This document shows, one piece after another, positions 49,001-56,029 of a stretch of DNA of 64,000 bases. The DNA lies in NCBI GenBank assembly GCA_028752905.1, contig JAQNBH010000011.1, positions 3,075,303 through 3,139,302 of the forward strand. The letters are read 5' to 3'. The stretch is from Cladorhizidae sp. MBARI D1340-BT2 (Eukaryota; Porifera; Demospongiae; Poecilosclerida; Cladorhizidae). The translations under genes and the position numbers were made by a program. Each line of letters opens with the position of its first letter. The stretch's first letter is position 1. Below the pieces are notes generated by a model. It saw only the letters and a list, made by a program, of their open reading frames with translations. It did no database searches and had not been told where the DNA came from.

Positions 49001-52000
49001 GTCTCCGCCTACTCCCAAACATCAAAAGGGAAAAGTTATCACTCCCGAGATCAAAAGTGTTTTGGGAAAGGTGAGGAGTGAAGCATTCATTGTCACATAC
49101 ACGTGTGAATCTTGGAAGACCTGCTCTATAAGTTCTACACAGTGGGTTTTCAATCCCTCCACCCCCCCTTTGTTTTTTACCCGCCAAGCATTCCACTCTC
49201 CCCTTAACCCCCCCAACCCTGTCATGGTGTCACGCAGAGTTATTTGCATTGCCTAATTATGGCAGACTAAATGATAATTGAGTGGGAATGTTTGCGTAAG
49301 GACTGTTGGCTACCTGTGCACTGGATCTCTGCCAAACAGAGCCGAGGCACTCACAGCTACGGTAGGGCCAGCCCTATTGCCCACAAGCTGAGCATAGGCG
49401 CATAGGCACCCGCCAGAAGTAGTCGCTTCATGGCTAGGGTAGGGCCAGGACACTCACCAGTCAGTCATGGCTAGGGTAGGGCCAGGACACTCACCAGTCA
49501 GTCATGGCTAGGGCCAGGGCACCCACCAGTCAGTCATGGCTAGGGTAGGGCCAGGACACACACCAGTCAGTCATGGCTAGGGTAGGGCCAGGGCACCCAC
49601 CAGTCAGTCATGGCTAGGGTAGGGCCAGGGCACACACCAGTCAGTCATGGCTAGGGTAGGGCCAGGGCACCCACCAGTCACCTCATGGCTAGGGTAGGGC
49701 CAGGGCACCCACCAGTCAGTCATGGCTAGAGTAGGGCCAGGGCACCCACCAGTCACCTCATGGCTAGGGCCAGGGCCAGGGCACACACCAGTCACTCATG
49801 GCTATGTAGGGCCAGGGCACCCACCAGTCAGTCATGGCTAGGGTAGGGCCAGGGCACCCACCAGTCAGTCATGGCTAGGGTAGGGCCAGGACACACACCA
49901 GTCAGTCATGGCTAGAGTAGGGCCAGGGCACCCACCAGTCACCTCATGGCTAGGGCTAGGGCACCCACCAGTCACCTCATGGCTAGGGTAGGGCCAGGGC
50001 ACCCACCAGTCAGTCATGGCTAGGGTAGGGCCAGGGCACACACCAGTCACTCATGGCTAGGGCCAGGGCCAGGGCACACACCAGTCACTCATGGCTATGT
50101 AGGGCCAGGGCACCCACCAGTCAGTCATGGCTAGGGTAGGGCCAGGGCACCCACCAGTCAGTCATGGCTAGGGTAGGGCCAGGGCACACACCAGTCACTC
50201 ATGGCTAGGGCCAGGGCCAGGGCACACACCAGTCACTCATGGCTATGTAGGGCCAGGGCACCCACCAGTCAGTCATGGCTAGGGTAGGGCCAGGGCACCC
50301 ACCAGTCAGTCATGGCTACGGAGGGCCAGGACACACACCAGTCACTCATGGCTAGGGTAGGGCCAGGACACACACCAGTCAGTCATGGCTAGGGTAGGAC
50401 CAGGGCACACACCAGTCAGTCATGGCTAGGGTAGGGCCAGGACACCCACCAGTCAGTCATGGCTAGGGTAGGGCCAAGACACACACCAGTCACTCATGGC
50501 TAGGGCCAGGGCACCCACCAGTCAGTCATGGCTAGGGTAGGGCCAGGGCATCCACCAGTCTGGCTAGGGTAGGGCCAGGGCACCCACCAGCCACTCATGG
50601 CTAGGGTAGGGCCAGGGCATCCACCAGTCTGGCTAGGGTAGGGCCAGGGCACCCACCAGCCACTCATGGCTAGGGTAGGCCAGGACACACACCAGTCAGT
50701 CATGGCTAGGGTAGGGCCAGGGCACACACCAGTCAGTCATGGCTAGGGTAGGACCAGGGCACACACCAGTCAGTCATGGCTAGGGTAGGGCCAGGACACC
50801 CACCAGTCAGTCATGGCTAGGGTAGGGCCAAGACACACACCAGTCACTCATGGCTAGGGCCAGGGCACCCACCAGTCAGTCATGGCTAGGGTAGGGCCAG
50901 GGCATCCACCAGTCTGGCTAGGGTAGGGCCAGGGCACCCACCAGCCACTCATGGCTAGGGTAGGGCCAGGGCATCCACCAGTCTGGCTAGGGTAGGGCCA
51001 GGGCACCCACCAGCCACTCATGGCTAGGGTAGGCCAGGACACACACCAGTCAGTCATGGCTAGGGTAGGGCCAGGGCACCCACCAGTCACCTCAAGGCTA
51101 GTGTAGGGACAGGGCAAGAATCAGAGCTGGAGCTGAGGCTAGGGCTAGATTGGAGCGACAGAAAAATATACTATCTCCATTCAATTATACATTAGTCCCC
51201 CGAATTACCCTACTCCACTTGTGACTTCCACGGACCTTCACATCTCAGGGTTTTTGCGAGTTCTCACAATTTTTGGATATTTTCCCAAAATTATCCGTCA
51301 AAAATTATCCGTCAAAACTTGTTAATAAAAAATATCACAATATTTTTTGCCAATCCACACAATCAACGGCAGTCAGAACGTGGAATCCATTACGTGATGC
51401 TTAGCTAGTAACAGAAGTAGCTTCAGCGCAAGTTTGATCTTGTGGATTCTCTTCTCTTTTATTTATTATCATAAGGTGTGCTTGCTATGGAAACTTGTGG
51501 AACACACAATGCCTGTGGGCATTTTGTAATATGTTGTGCTATGCAAGTACACAATTATAAATGTCGGTCATCATTCATACCCCTAGGTTTTAATATCTCA
51601 TTCTCTTTTTCCCCCTTTCTATCTATCTCTTCGAAGGTGTATTTATCAGCATTAGTGTGAGGTGGTCTGTTAATATGGTTGCTATGGCAACTAGACATTC
51701 AGAGTGGGTTTTTTTTGGTGTGTTTTTCTCTAGTCCTATCCAGAGTTTGGTCCGTTCTTGAAGGAGAAAGAAGAGAAGATTGCCAAATTCAAGAAGAATT
51801 GTAGCCCTCTTTCTGACCATGTGCCAGAAATCCACCGCCCCGCCTACGAGCTGAGTCGGCAAGTACCCAAAATCAAGGTGCGGTTACAGTAGCAGCTAGG
51901 CTAGTGGCGCTGGTATTTAGTTGACATGGCCCTAGATATCATGTGACTTTTTAAATTTCCACCCACCACTGCCGAGTTTCCCTTGAGAATTTGCCTTCAC

Positions 52001-53443
52001 GTGATAGATATGCTAAAACAGTGCAATATTAACCTCGCATCATTGCAAGCAGCACATGTGGGGGGCTCCTGTGGGGGGGCTCCTGTTTTCAAACAAGTAT
52101 ATAGAAATTGAGTGATCGATGAGCAAAATCTTTAATGTCATTAAATGGTCAATTCATACTCTATTTAGCCACTTAGTTTGTGTACCATATAAAGCAGGGG
52201 AATGTGCAGAGGAATATTGAATTCAGCAACCAGCCAGATTTTGACAGTCTAAAAAATCAACCCTTAATTAAGTGGGACTAAACCATATTTTCCTCACACT
52301 TTACCATATGAGATGTATAGCTCAAAAGATGATCTGTCTGTGTGCTCTCCTTTGAAACTTAAAAAAAAAGTTGCACAGGTATAACTATGCCGAAGTTACC
52401 GCAGCCAGCGTGGGGTACCTCAAAATCTTGAAAGCCTGATTTTACTGCAAGTGTTTGGAAATTGCTTGACAGTTGAAATTGTTATATGTGGCTAGAGTAT
52501 TATCTCCTTGTTGAAGCCCGTGCTCTACTGGGATGAGTGTTTTCATTAAGCACTAAAACGGTCAAGCACGCTGTGTAAAAAATATTTCTCGCCCCGGAAG
52601 GGTAAAATCTCTCGCTCATTACCACGCCCCTAATCGTACATCTTGATGTGTTTTAAAAAGCATTCAGAGACATCTATCTCACTCACTTGTATGAGAGCTG
52701 TGGGGAGGAAATTATAGCTTCTTGAACATGACCCATAGGCCTGGCTTTTAGGGCCCCTTGTTAAAGCCTGTGCTAAAGAATACCATCTCCTTGTTAAAGC
52801 CTGTCTACATAAATACCATGACAAATCTGTCTATGTACAATATTGCATGCAAAACAAAACCACCCAGGTCTTTTCCGTGATTTTTTTCCCAAGAGAATGT
52901 TATTTTATAGGAGTGTTTCTATTTCTAACTATATACTTGCATTGAACACTTGGAGGTATTGTATATATATAGCTGCAGCTAGTATTGCAAAGCTTACGTT
53001 CAGAATAACAAAGATCTTGATCTTGAGTCCGATTTTCTTTTTGGTAAGAGGGATTTCTAATGTTAGGAAATTTTATTTGCATTCGCTTGTTCAAACATTA
53101 CTTGCATGCTCTCCCCCAGGATGTGATTGGCAAGGCTCTCCCTCGTATCGGCACCTACAACTCCCTGGATAACACCCAACAGGTGGTTGCTGTTATCGAT
53201 GAAGACATGTGCATCAACTGTGGGAAGTGCTACATGGTCTGCAATGACTCTGGCTACCAAGCCATCACCTTCAGCGAGAAGACACACCTCCCCCATGTGA
53301 CGGGAGATTGCACTGGTTGCACGCTGTGCGTGAGCGTGTGTCCCATCATTGATTGCATTGTCATGAAGGGGAGACCGGAAGGAGAGTACCAACCACGGAG
53401 AGGGATCCCTGTGGGGAGTTCCTACAAGCTTTCTGTCAAGTGA
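15970..53443 (+). CDS. DPYD: Dihydropyrimidine dehydrogenase [NADP(+)], whole gene, 16 coding exons
   Basis: This cytosolic enzyme reduces uracil and thymine to their 5,6-dihydro forms with NADPH, the first and limiting step of pyrimidine breakdown. Exons: 15970-16011, 23293-23403, 23702-24034, 24153-24349, 26552-26633, 26706-26910, 28221-28390, 41510-41620, 42274-42373, 42453-42637, 43834-44049, 44145-44309, 47677-47950, 48625-49070, 51734-51877, 53120-53443. They total 3105 nt, 1034 residues, close to the human 1025. All junctions are GT/AG with consistent phases. N-terminal FeS ligands are C80, C83, C88, C92 and C131, C137, C141, Q157. A flavin-binding GCGPAS motif is in exon 4 and an NADPH-type [10 protein letters not shown] in exon 7. 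The flavin-loop active-site cysteine is C675 ([14 protein letters not shown]). C-terminal 4Fe-4S motifs are [11 protein letters not shown] and [12 protein letters not shown] see no disabling change. The gene looks functional and single-copy here; introns are heavily invaded by repeats. Confidence 0.97.
16130..21376 (+). mobile_element. LINE (endonuclease + reverse transcriptase) in DPYD intron 1
   Basis: The degenerate 5' half has a coiled-coil-like ORF1 segment (about 16390-16915) and [19 protein letters not shown] with IIRRGNVIV (16990-17110). An AP-type endonuclease follows from 17270 ([22 protein letters not shown]). Reverse transcriptase blocks are [13 protein letters not shown] (18450s), [20 protein letters not shown] (18840-18900), [12 protein letters not shown] (20340s) and the catalytic [10 protein letters not shown] (YADD codons 20439-20450). 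A Cys-rich end follows ([15 protein letters not shown], 21210s). The 3' end is a TTA repeat (21347-21370). Frameshifts and stops show it is dead. ORF1 and domain order suggest the CR1/L2/Jockey side of LINEs. It is split by a piggyBac-like element at 18909-20224. Confidence 0.85.
18909..20224 (+). mobile_element. piggyBac-like element 3 nested in the LINE
   Basis: The body 18913-20220 (1308 bp) is flanked by TTAA at 18909-18912 and 20221-20224. Its ends are inverted repeats CCCTCTCACTGGCA and CCCTTTCACTGGCA, the same family as element 1. Dropping the body and one TTAA makes the interrupted LINE reverse transcriptase frame continuous, direct evidence of insertion. Inside, an N-terminal exon starts at 19139 ([18 protein letters not shown], then a Glu/Asp-rich run) and ends at 19400 before GTAAGA. 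A second acidic stretch lies at about 19475-19540. No catalytic core or C-terminal domain is recognisable. GCGACTTAAGTCGC, a 14-bp palindrome, sits at 18930-18943. Confidence 0.9.
21380..21605. repeat. 66-bp tandem array after the LINE 3' end
   Basis: About 3.5 copies of a 66-bp unit follow the TTA tail of the LINE. A 43-nt part of the unit (21404-21446) is identical to 16158-16200 at the 5' end of the same LINE, so the unit looks like LINE 5'-leader sequence rather than random satellite. Confidence 0.9.
21770..22020. repeat. 76-bp tandem array
   Basis: About 3.3 copies of a 76-bp unit containing GGAGGGAGCTCACTGCCTCT and ending CTCCTGCAGG, within DPYD intron 1. There is no coding signal. Confidence 0.85.
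22127..22265. repeat. 72-bp direct duplication
   Basis: The stretch from TATCCTGTTTAGTCACTGAC to CTCCTAATTGAC occurs twice in tandem with only small differences (a GT indel). It is non-coding. Confidence 0.8.
22442..22463. repeat. Run of 22 G
   Basis: A pure guanine homopolymer in DPYD intron 1. Its length is likely polymorphic or error-prone in assembly. Confidence 0.9.
22780..22983 (+). other. Unrecognised acidic open frame in intron 1
   Basis: The frame ends in a strongly acidic, serine-rich tail ([20 protein letters not shown]) and a stop at 22981. It could be the C-terminal scrap of a transposase, but I recognise no family. A role in DPYD is excluded because exon 1 joins exon 2 in phase without it. 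Confidence 0.2.
23293..23403 (+). CDS. DPYD: DPYD exon 2 (residues 15-51)
   Basis: It reads [20 protein letters not shown] and ends [12 protein letters not shown] before GTAAGT. It matches the N-terminal helical region before the first FeS domain. The acceptor follows a GTT-repeat tract ending TTATAG. The correct frame differs from the longer open frame over the same bases. Confidence 0.95.
23702..24034 (+). CDS. DPYD: DPYD exon 3 (residues 52-162)
   Basis: It holds all eight ligands of the two N-terminal 4Fe-4S clusters: [15 protein letters not shown] (C80, C83, C88, C92), [15 protein letters not shown] (C131, C137, C141) and the unusual glutamine ligand Q157 in GGLQQFATE. The acceptor is preceded by a long pyrimidine tract (23640-23685). 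Both boundaries are phase 0. Confidence 0.97.
24153..24349 (+). CDS. DPYD: DPYD exon 4 (residues 163-228)
   Basis: It contains the start of the FAD domain, [20 protein letters not shown]. The third motif residue is Cys where the human enzyme has Ala. The donor TTGAG|GTACGG splits a serine codon, completed by exon 5. Confidence 0.96.
24520..26395. repeat. 50-bp minisatellite in DPYD intron 4
   Basis: About 37 copies of a 50-bp unit containing CTACATGTTTGAGCTGTGAG and GGTGGGTGGTGCAGTGG. Some units have lost 9-10 bp (TGTCACTGGG instead of GTGAGGCCACTGGG), and variants recur in blocks. It fills most of the intron and stops about 155 bp before exon 5. Confidence 0.95.
26552..26633 (+). CDS. DPYD: DPYD exon 5 (residues 228-255)
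   Basis: It reads [20 protein letters not shown] then MKDLGVK, the conserved stretch following the FAD-binding fold. Acceptor TGTGCAG; donor AAG|GTACTG. It has 82 nt and completes the split serine codon. Confidence 0.96.
26706..26910 (+). CDS. DPYD: DPYD exon 6 (residues 256-324)
   Basis: It reads [20 protein letters not shown] through IFVGIGVPD to [15 protein letters not shown]. It ends on the first base of a glycine codon before GTATGT. The minisatellite of intron 6 begins only about 40 bp past this donor. Confidence 0.96.
26953..28075. repeat. 12-bp G-rich minisatellite in DPYD intron 6
   Basis: A 12-bp core, GGGACTGGGGAT, and its variants with ACTATGGAT or ATTGGACTT repeat about 90 times. 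All frames on one strand read as Asp/Gly/Trp-, Gly/Leu/Met- or similar periodic peptides, and the other strand gives Pro-Ser-Pro-Ile repeats. These follow from a 12-bp period and are not genes. The + strand carries many GGGG runs. Confidence 0.95.
28221..28390 (+). CDS. DPYD: DPYD exon 7 (residues 324-380)
   Basis: It starts [20 protein letters not shown] and holds the NADPH-binding [20 protein letters not shown] and [15 protein letters not shown]. The donor is GAG|GTGAGG. The next exon lies 13.1 kb away. Confidence 0.97.
28610..29015. repeat. 31-bp AT-rich array in DPYD intron 7
   Basis: About 13 copies of a 31-bp unit, GCACTTAATTAATTTAAATG followed by ATGTGGTGTGT, with TTTAAA/TATAAA variants alternating. 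Confidence 0.93.
29366..31684 (-). mobile_element. Degenerate hAT transposase (ZMYM/SCAND3-like)
   Basis: Read on the minus strand from the ATG at 31684 ([18 protein letters not shown]), the frame-shifted signal runs in order. Blocks are [19 protein letters not shown] (31480s), [18 protein letters not shown] (31270s), [18 protein letters not shown] and LIDGSND (31080-31020), [17 protein letters not shown] (30830s), [20 protein letters not shown] (30440s) and [16 protein letters not shown] (30220s). It ends with the dimerisation region [20 protein letters not shown] (29480s). This order matches hAT transposases related to ZMYM-type host genes. Many stops and shifts show it is inactive. Terminal inverted repeats were not found. 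Its 5' flank is interrupted by a LINE at 31728-33219. Confidence 0.75.
31728..33219 (-). mobile_element. 5'-truncated LINE with putative restriction-like endonuclease end
   Basis: Long minus-strand frames (33279-32149, then 32131-31859) encode the C-terminal part of a reverse-transcriptase polyprotein: [37 protein letters not shown], then C-x-C-x7-H-x4-C ([15 protein letters not shown]). After it comes [20 protein letters not shown], whose D-x-n-D spacing fits a PD-(D/E)XK endonuclease, and finally [19 protein letters not shown] and [15 protein letters not shown] recall this ending in many cnidarian LINE proteins. A T-run at its low-coordinate end is the tail. It is flanked by identical 47-bp sequences (31681-31727 and 33220-33266), taken as the target duplication. 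The catalytic palm is missing (5' truncation). Confidence 0.75.
33460..33600 (+). mobile_element. MADF/Myb-SANT-like domain scrap
   Basis: A short + frame, [20 protein letters not shown] followed by a lysine run, matches the end of a MADF domain (KWKxLRDxYxREL). Such domains occur in Harbinger-type transposon accessory proteins and in host regulators. The remaining gene is absent, so I treat it as a transposon-derived remnant. Confidence 0.45.
34045..34975 (-). mobile_element. Ty3/gypsy integrase fragment, copy 1
   Basis: The minus strand shows an acidic linker ([20 protein letters not shown]), then the zinc-binding region with [13 protein letters not shown] and CLSCPCV (the HHCC module, with a frameshift at the second cysteine pair). 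The core has catalytic positions in [20 protein letters not shown] and [16 protein letters not shown]. It stops abruptly at about 34062, before the integrase C-terminus. Upstream gag, protease and reverse transcriptase are missing. The same block recurs at 36748 onwards. Confidence 0.85.
34976..36377 (-). repeat. Shared non-coding block X, copy 1
   Basis: This roughly 1.4-kb segment recurs at 37630-38867 with small indels, in the same position relative to the integrase. On the minus strand it begins TGTTGGTCACATT, an LTR-like TG start, directly after integrase C-terminal sequence of copy 2. I think it is a damaged LTR-type region, but a matching CA end, primer site and polypurine tract were not found. 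Confidence 0.5.
36378..37630 (-). mobile_element. Ty3/gypsy integrase, copy 2 (more complete)
   Basis: It has the same integrase as copy 1, with [20 protein letters not shown] intact. Continuing past the copy-1 breakpoint it has the C-terminal part: [38 protein letters not shown], then [10 protein letters not shown]. It carries deletions in the core (between IF and TKAGNK, and around the second catalytic Asp), so it is inactive. It is embedded between two copies of block X. Confidence 0.8.
37631..38867 (-). repeat. Shared non-coding block X, copy 2
   Basis: It is the duplicate of 34976-36377, differing by indels that include a 17-C run at 37983-37999 and loss of about 150 bp near 37790. After 38867 the two copies diverge. 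Confidence 0.7.
38868..39190. other. Unassigned intron 7 sequence before the satellite
   Basis: Minus-strand frames here show no family I can name. It may be a remnant of the retroelement next to it. Confidence 0.3.
39191..41330. repeat. 56/57-bp satellite with 169-bp higher-order period, DPYD intron 7
   Basis: About 38 units of AGTTGCTCCACAAGAGCTGG plus either CAACAATTAATAG (56 bp) or CAACACTGTAATAG (57 bp) and a GAGCAGCTGC/GAGTAGTTGC variant. The variants cycle in threes, giving a 169-bp super-period (56+56+57) clear at 39480-40060 and again at 40270-40850. A longer block marked by ACAACAGCTGG recurs at about 40165, 40955 and 41180. Confidence 0.95.
41510..41620 (+). CDS. DPYD: DPYD exon 8 (residues 381-417)
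   Basis: It reads [20 protein letters not shown] then [14 protein letters not shown], matching the central linker of the enzyme. The acceptor follows a (TTTG)n tract ending TTATAG; donor TTG|GTAAAT. The initial Met codon here is internal, not a start. Confidence 0.96.
41720..42128. repeat. Degenerate CCCTAG-type repeats in DPYD intron 8
   Basis: Irregular units of the type AATAGCCCTAGCCCTAG, with many substitutions. It is an older-looking relative of the array in intron 12. Confidence 0.85.
42274..42373 (+). CDS. DPYD: DPYD exon 9 (residues 418-451)
   Basis: It reads [20 protein letters not shown] then [13 protein letters not shown]. It ends on the first base of a valine codon completed by exon 10 after a 79-bp intron. 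Confidence 0.96.
42453..42637 (+). CDS. DPYD: DPYD exon 10 (residues 451-512)
   Basis: It reads [20 protein letters not shown] and [20 protein letters not shown], the FAD-domain signature in which GGD contacts the flavin. Donor CAG|GTACGA. Confidence 0.97.
42640..43830. repeat. Degenerate GGTACCAGT-type repeats, DPYD intron 10
   Basis: Irregular units of about 20-25 bp centred on TATGTGGTACCAGTTCCTCC occur on both sides of the Tigger-like insertion (42640-42854 and 43382-43800). The element therefore inserted into a pre-existing array. Confidence 0.8.
42855..43381 (+). mobile_element. Tigger/pogo-like non-autonomous element
   Basis: A 527-bp element with inverted ends CAGTAGACCCTCGCTAATCC and, on the other strand, CAGTAGACCCTCACTAATCC, flanked by TA (42853-42854 and 43382-43383). 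Inside, a frame with an ATG at 42984 encodes [20 protein letters not shown], then [15 protein letters not shown] and a stop at 43137-43139. This is the N-terminal CENP-B/Psq-type helix-turn-helix that binds transposon ends. The DDE core is deleted. Confidence 0.92.
43834..44049 (+). CDS. DPYD: DPYD exon 11 (residues 513-584)
   Basis: It starts the FMN barrel domain: [49 protein letters not shown]. Donor AAA|GTATGA, phase 0. Confidence 0.97.
44145..44309 (+). CDS. DPYD: DPYD exon 12 (residues 585-639)
   Basis: It reads [20 protein letters not shown] and [20 protein letters not shown], part of the FMN domain. Intron 11 before it is only 95 bp. Donor AAG|GTACGT. Confidence 0.97.
44776..44930. 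repeat. 47-bp triplication in DPYD intron 12
   Basis: Three copies of a 47-bp unit, CTCAGCTAGACTCAGGTATT followed by GCACACACATATGAGAGG. Confidence 0.85.
45155..47270. repeat. CCCTAG-type array in DPYD intron 12
   Basis: About 2.1 kb of units CCCTAGCCCTAGA followed by ATGA, GTAA, ATAA, TTAA or ATGG, mostly 17-18 bp. A block around 46690-46925 recurs almost exactly at about 46980-47215, showing a large internal duplication. The other strand is rich in CTAGGG. It resembles, but is not, the metazoan telomere repeat CCCTAA. Confidence 0.95.
47476..47600 (+). ncRNA. Possible 5S rRNA-derived sequence (SINE3-like or pseudogene)
   Basis: Three blocks occur in the order and near the spacing of eukaryotic 5S rRNA: CTGATCTCG (47532-47540), TAAGCA (47545-47550) and CTGATTAG (47559-47566, 5S has CTGGTTAG). 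Upstream ACCACC and TGAAC also fit the 5' third. The 3' third does not match. A short inverted repeat (TGAACTCTGGTTG) brackets the region. Function is unlikely. Confidence 0.3.
47677..47950 (+). CDS. DPYD: DPYD exon 13 (residues 640-731), catalytic loop
   Basis: It contains [20 protein letters not shown] with the general-acid cysteine C675, equivalent to Cys671 of the mammalian enzyme, plus [20 protein letters not shown]. It ends on the first base of a glycine codon. Confidence 0.97.
47951..48624. other. DPYD intron 13
   Basis: It is 674 bp of unique sequence; I see no repeat array or element in it. Confidence 0.6.
48625..49070 (+). CDS. DPYD: DPYD exon 14 (residues 731-879)
   Basis: It carries [53 protein letters not shown] and [18 protein letters not shown]: the FMN phosphate-binding end of the barrel. 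The residue after TA in TAINTVSG is Ile where the human enzyme has Thr. This is the longest exon (446 nt). Confidence 0.97.
49425..51115. repeat. 37-bp minisatellite in DPYD intron 14
   Basis: About 45 copies of a 37-bp unit, CATGGCTAGGGTAGGGCCAG plus GGCACCCACCAGTCAGT, with 31-bp and shorter variants. A block of about 350 bp starting near 50390 recurs near 50745, and another near 49795 recurs in part near 50090 and 50235. It is therefore growing by multi-unit duplication. Confidence 0.95.
51116..51733. other. End of DPYD intron 14
   Basis: Unique AT-rich sequence without a recognisable element, ending in the pyrimidine tract and TCTAG acceptor of exon 15. Confidence 0.5.
51734..51877 (+). 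CDS. DPYD: DPYD exon 15 (residues 880-927)
   Basis: It reads [20 protein letters not shown] and ends RQVPKIK, the extended linker between the barrel and the C-terminal FeS domain. It is the least conserved part, as expected. Donor AAG|GTGCGG. Confidence 0.94.
51878..53119. other. DPYD intron 15
   Basis: It is 1242 bp; a short phrase (TCCTTGTTAAAGCCTGT-like) recurs at about 52508, 52757 and 52790. There is no element I can name. Confidence 0.45.
53120..53443 (+). CDS. DPYD: DPYD exon 16 (residues 928-1034 and stop)
   Basis: It contains both C-terminal 4Fe-4S motifs, [11 protein letters not shown] (C958, C961, C964, C968) and [11 protein letters not shown] (C991, C994, C997, C1001), which pass electrons to the FMN site. 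It ends [15 protein letters not shown] and TGA. The human protein ends differently after this point, so the tail is divergent. Confidence 0.97.
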   Translation, partial: DVIGKALPRIGTYNSLDNTQQVVAVIDEDMCINCGKCYMVCNDSGYQAITFSEKTHLPHVTGDCTGCTLCVSVCPIIDCIVMKGRPEGEYQPRRGIPVGSSYKLSVK

Positions 53444-53597
53444 TAGGTGGCTGGTTTGGGAGCACGACTTGATTTGGTCTCAATGTGGGGGGCTACAGTA
53501 TTTATTGGAAGTGTTTGAAGTGTTTGGTATTTGTATGTTTGTAACATAATAATTCTATCTCTGCATTTATTTTACGTATAGTGTTTTGTTATTTAAA

Positions 53598-53603
53598 AAT
53601 AAA
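53598..53603 (+). terminator. DPYD: DPYD polyadenylation signal AATAAA
   Basis: The first AATAAA after the stop codon lies 155 bp downstream and is followed by a T-run (53611 onwards), a normal cleavage context. Confidence 0.6.
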
Positions 53604-53849
53604 AAAAACTTTTTTTTTTGCTTCAGTTCTATATATAGCTGTCCTTTGACCTTTAATGGCCAGACCCTCTTAACGCACTGCTCTCTATCAGGCTTCCTAG
53701 CCCTACTAGATATATATATATACACAGCAGTCGTTCTTAGCTAACCAATGAGCAAGCTAAACTAACTCTATTACTCATGTGCATAGGATGTTTTATATAA
53801 CTATCATAATAATCAGACCATAAAAGATTGTCGGAAATAATTATATCAA

Positions 53850-54335
53850 GGACTATATCCGAGTCCTTGTAATGTTGCTTCAACAACGTTGGCGTGTTTC
53901 TGATATGGCATTTTGTCGAAAGTCAGTGACATGAAAATGAATTGAAGAGCATTTGTTTAGATTGAGTTCCAGGTTCCATGTATTCTCCAGTTAGGATTCA
54001 CTTTGAAGTGGAAGACTGTCACAGCAGTGGGTATATATAAGTTTGCAGCATTTTGTATCGTCAGAAAAAAATATATAGGTGGGACAAGCTAATGAGAACA
54101 TTGATAAAAGATGTGACTGGCAGGAGGCCAAGGGTGCTGCCCTGGGGCTCCTGATGTGACAGGCGGGAGCCATGGATGCTGTCTTGGGGGACTCTGATGT
54201 GATGGGCAGAAGATCAGCGTTGATGGAGAGAGACATTTTGCTGTCTTGAGAGAGGCAAGACTCAAATATCCTGCCAGTAATGTCAAAATTGATTCTGACC
54301 GAGTGAAGTTCATTGCAAGATATTTTATATATCAA
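53850..54335 (-). mobile_element. LINE reverse transcriptase palm remnant
   Basis: The minus-strand frame shows CPTYIFFSDDTKCCKLI, a mutated form of the (Y/F)ADD catalytic motif (SDD), followed in another frame by WNLELNLNKCSSIHFH. This is typical after-palm sequence of CR1-like elements. It is broken and short. It is in the same orientation as the LINE remnants at 57-60.6 kb and may be part of that copy. Confidence 0.55.
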
Positions 54336-54644
54336 AGACCTTAGAATATGTCTTGTCTATCTGATCCTTGTGAGGATTGAAATACAGCATAACAGTTTGC
54401 TTGTAATTTATAAGATTTTGTCAGTTTATTTTTAAACGGCATTCCAAGTTAATATTATTATTATGGTAATTCATCCTTCACTTTCTCAGTTCTATCCTCA
54501 CAAGTTCTTCCCGATTTGAAAACAACTGATGTTGAACTTGCAGACCCTCATGTCTTCACTCATCCACACTACATAAGGAATCACTACCATAGAATCCTTC
54601 TTTCCAGAGCTCTATTTATTATTATATTCAAACAACAATAATAA

Positions 54645-55085
54645 TTACACAAGACTGTCCACGCCCGACCCTCCCATTGCCCCCATGACTGCAAGAGCAT
54701 TGCCTCTCTGTACCGCCACAGACAATTGTATCAAAAATTGGTGTGAATTCTCTTCCCCGGTGTGCCTTCCGAGTTCCTTTAGGAAGGCCAATGACTTTGG
54801 GCCAATGGCACCTAGGGTCTCTACCGCAACTGGCACAAAAAAATAATTCCTGGTAAGGCAGTGTTACTGTCCTTTTTCTCTTCAGCCATGGCAGCTACCG
54901 CACTTGAGCTCCTGGTAGCTTGAGCACAATAGGACTGTGCTAGAGTGTTTGGGCAGGTCACATCCCAGATCAGGGGCCTGCCACATTACCATGGCACCTG
55001 GTGATTCCATCCGGACGCTTGCTGTCCATATGACTGAGTCCAGACGCCTGAGCAGATGACATGCCCTATGAATAATGTTATTCAT
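54645..55085 (-). mobile_element. LINE polyprotein C-terminal fragment (second family)
   Basis: The minus strand reads MNNIIHRACH, then in other frames RPDGI-like and GRPLIWDVTCP blocks, and finally PVAVETLGAIGPKSLAFLKE with LSVAVQRGNA. I recall this ending in numerous predicted retrotransposon proteins of cnidarians. At least two frameshifts make it non-functional. Confidence 0.55.
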
Positions 55086-56029
55086 TGAGGAATGTCTGTA
55101 GTGACGACCCTCACTCTTCTTGCAGCTAATAGATTAGTTGTCTTTTGGAAAGGCTGTGCTTGGAAAGTAAATGAAACTGTGTTGTGTTCCGAGTGGTAGT
55201 TTTGTATATGGGAGGTGATGATCAGCTGTGGGTTAATAAAGAGAACTTGGCTAAAATTTTTTTTTTAAACGTGAATGGGTTGGCTTGTGCTGATAGGGCC
55301 AGTTGGATAGCAGGAAGTATCAGTTCCCCTGCTTCGAACATGCTTGAAAATTCCTCCACCAGACTGCTATATAGATATTTTTGGTGGTTTTCTTGTCATA
55401 CAGTTTGTTTTTCTCTGTGAGGTGTGGTTACACTGACCTGTATAGGATGGAAATGAAGCTTCTTCTTTTCTGATACTGTAAGTGAGTGAGACAGGATGAT
55501 AGTTGCTTTTAGATTTTGGTAGTTCAAGACATCGAGTAGAAATTTAAAAAATCAGTGTTGGAGGTTAGGATGAATTTTATGTCACTTGGATTGTCTGGAA
55601 GATGTCACTGGAGCTTTCAGCCATCAACTTTGGAATAATTAAAAGTGGTATTGAAGATGAGATTTCTGGGCTTGTATAGAGAATGCAGGAATTGAAAATC
55701 ATTTAAATGGTGGTTGGAGGCAAGTTGAGATTTGGGTTTGATTTTGAAGAGGTTGGGGATCAAGTTTTCGGCCTTTGGTGCATGGGGTCAGAAAATAACT
55801 GAATTAGCTTAGCTATGTCAAACAAACTACTAGATTGGAGTGAGCAGTTTAACCAGTTAGTGTAAAGTGAGCAGCACTTGTGTAGGATAGTCATGCTTCT
55901 AGTGTAGATTTTACAGTAGAAAGTGCTGACAAAAGAATGGAAATTGAGTATTTTTATCGAGTTCCACAAAATCAATTCGTGTGAGTGAGTGAGAGTGTTC
56001 CAAGAAAGACAAGCATTCAACGGAATCGA

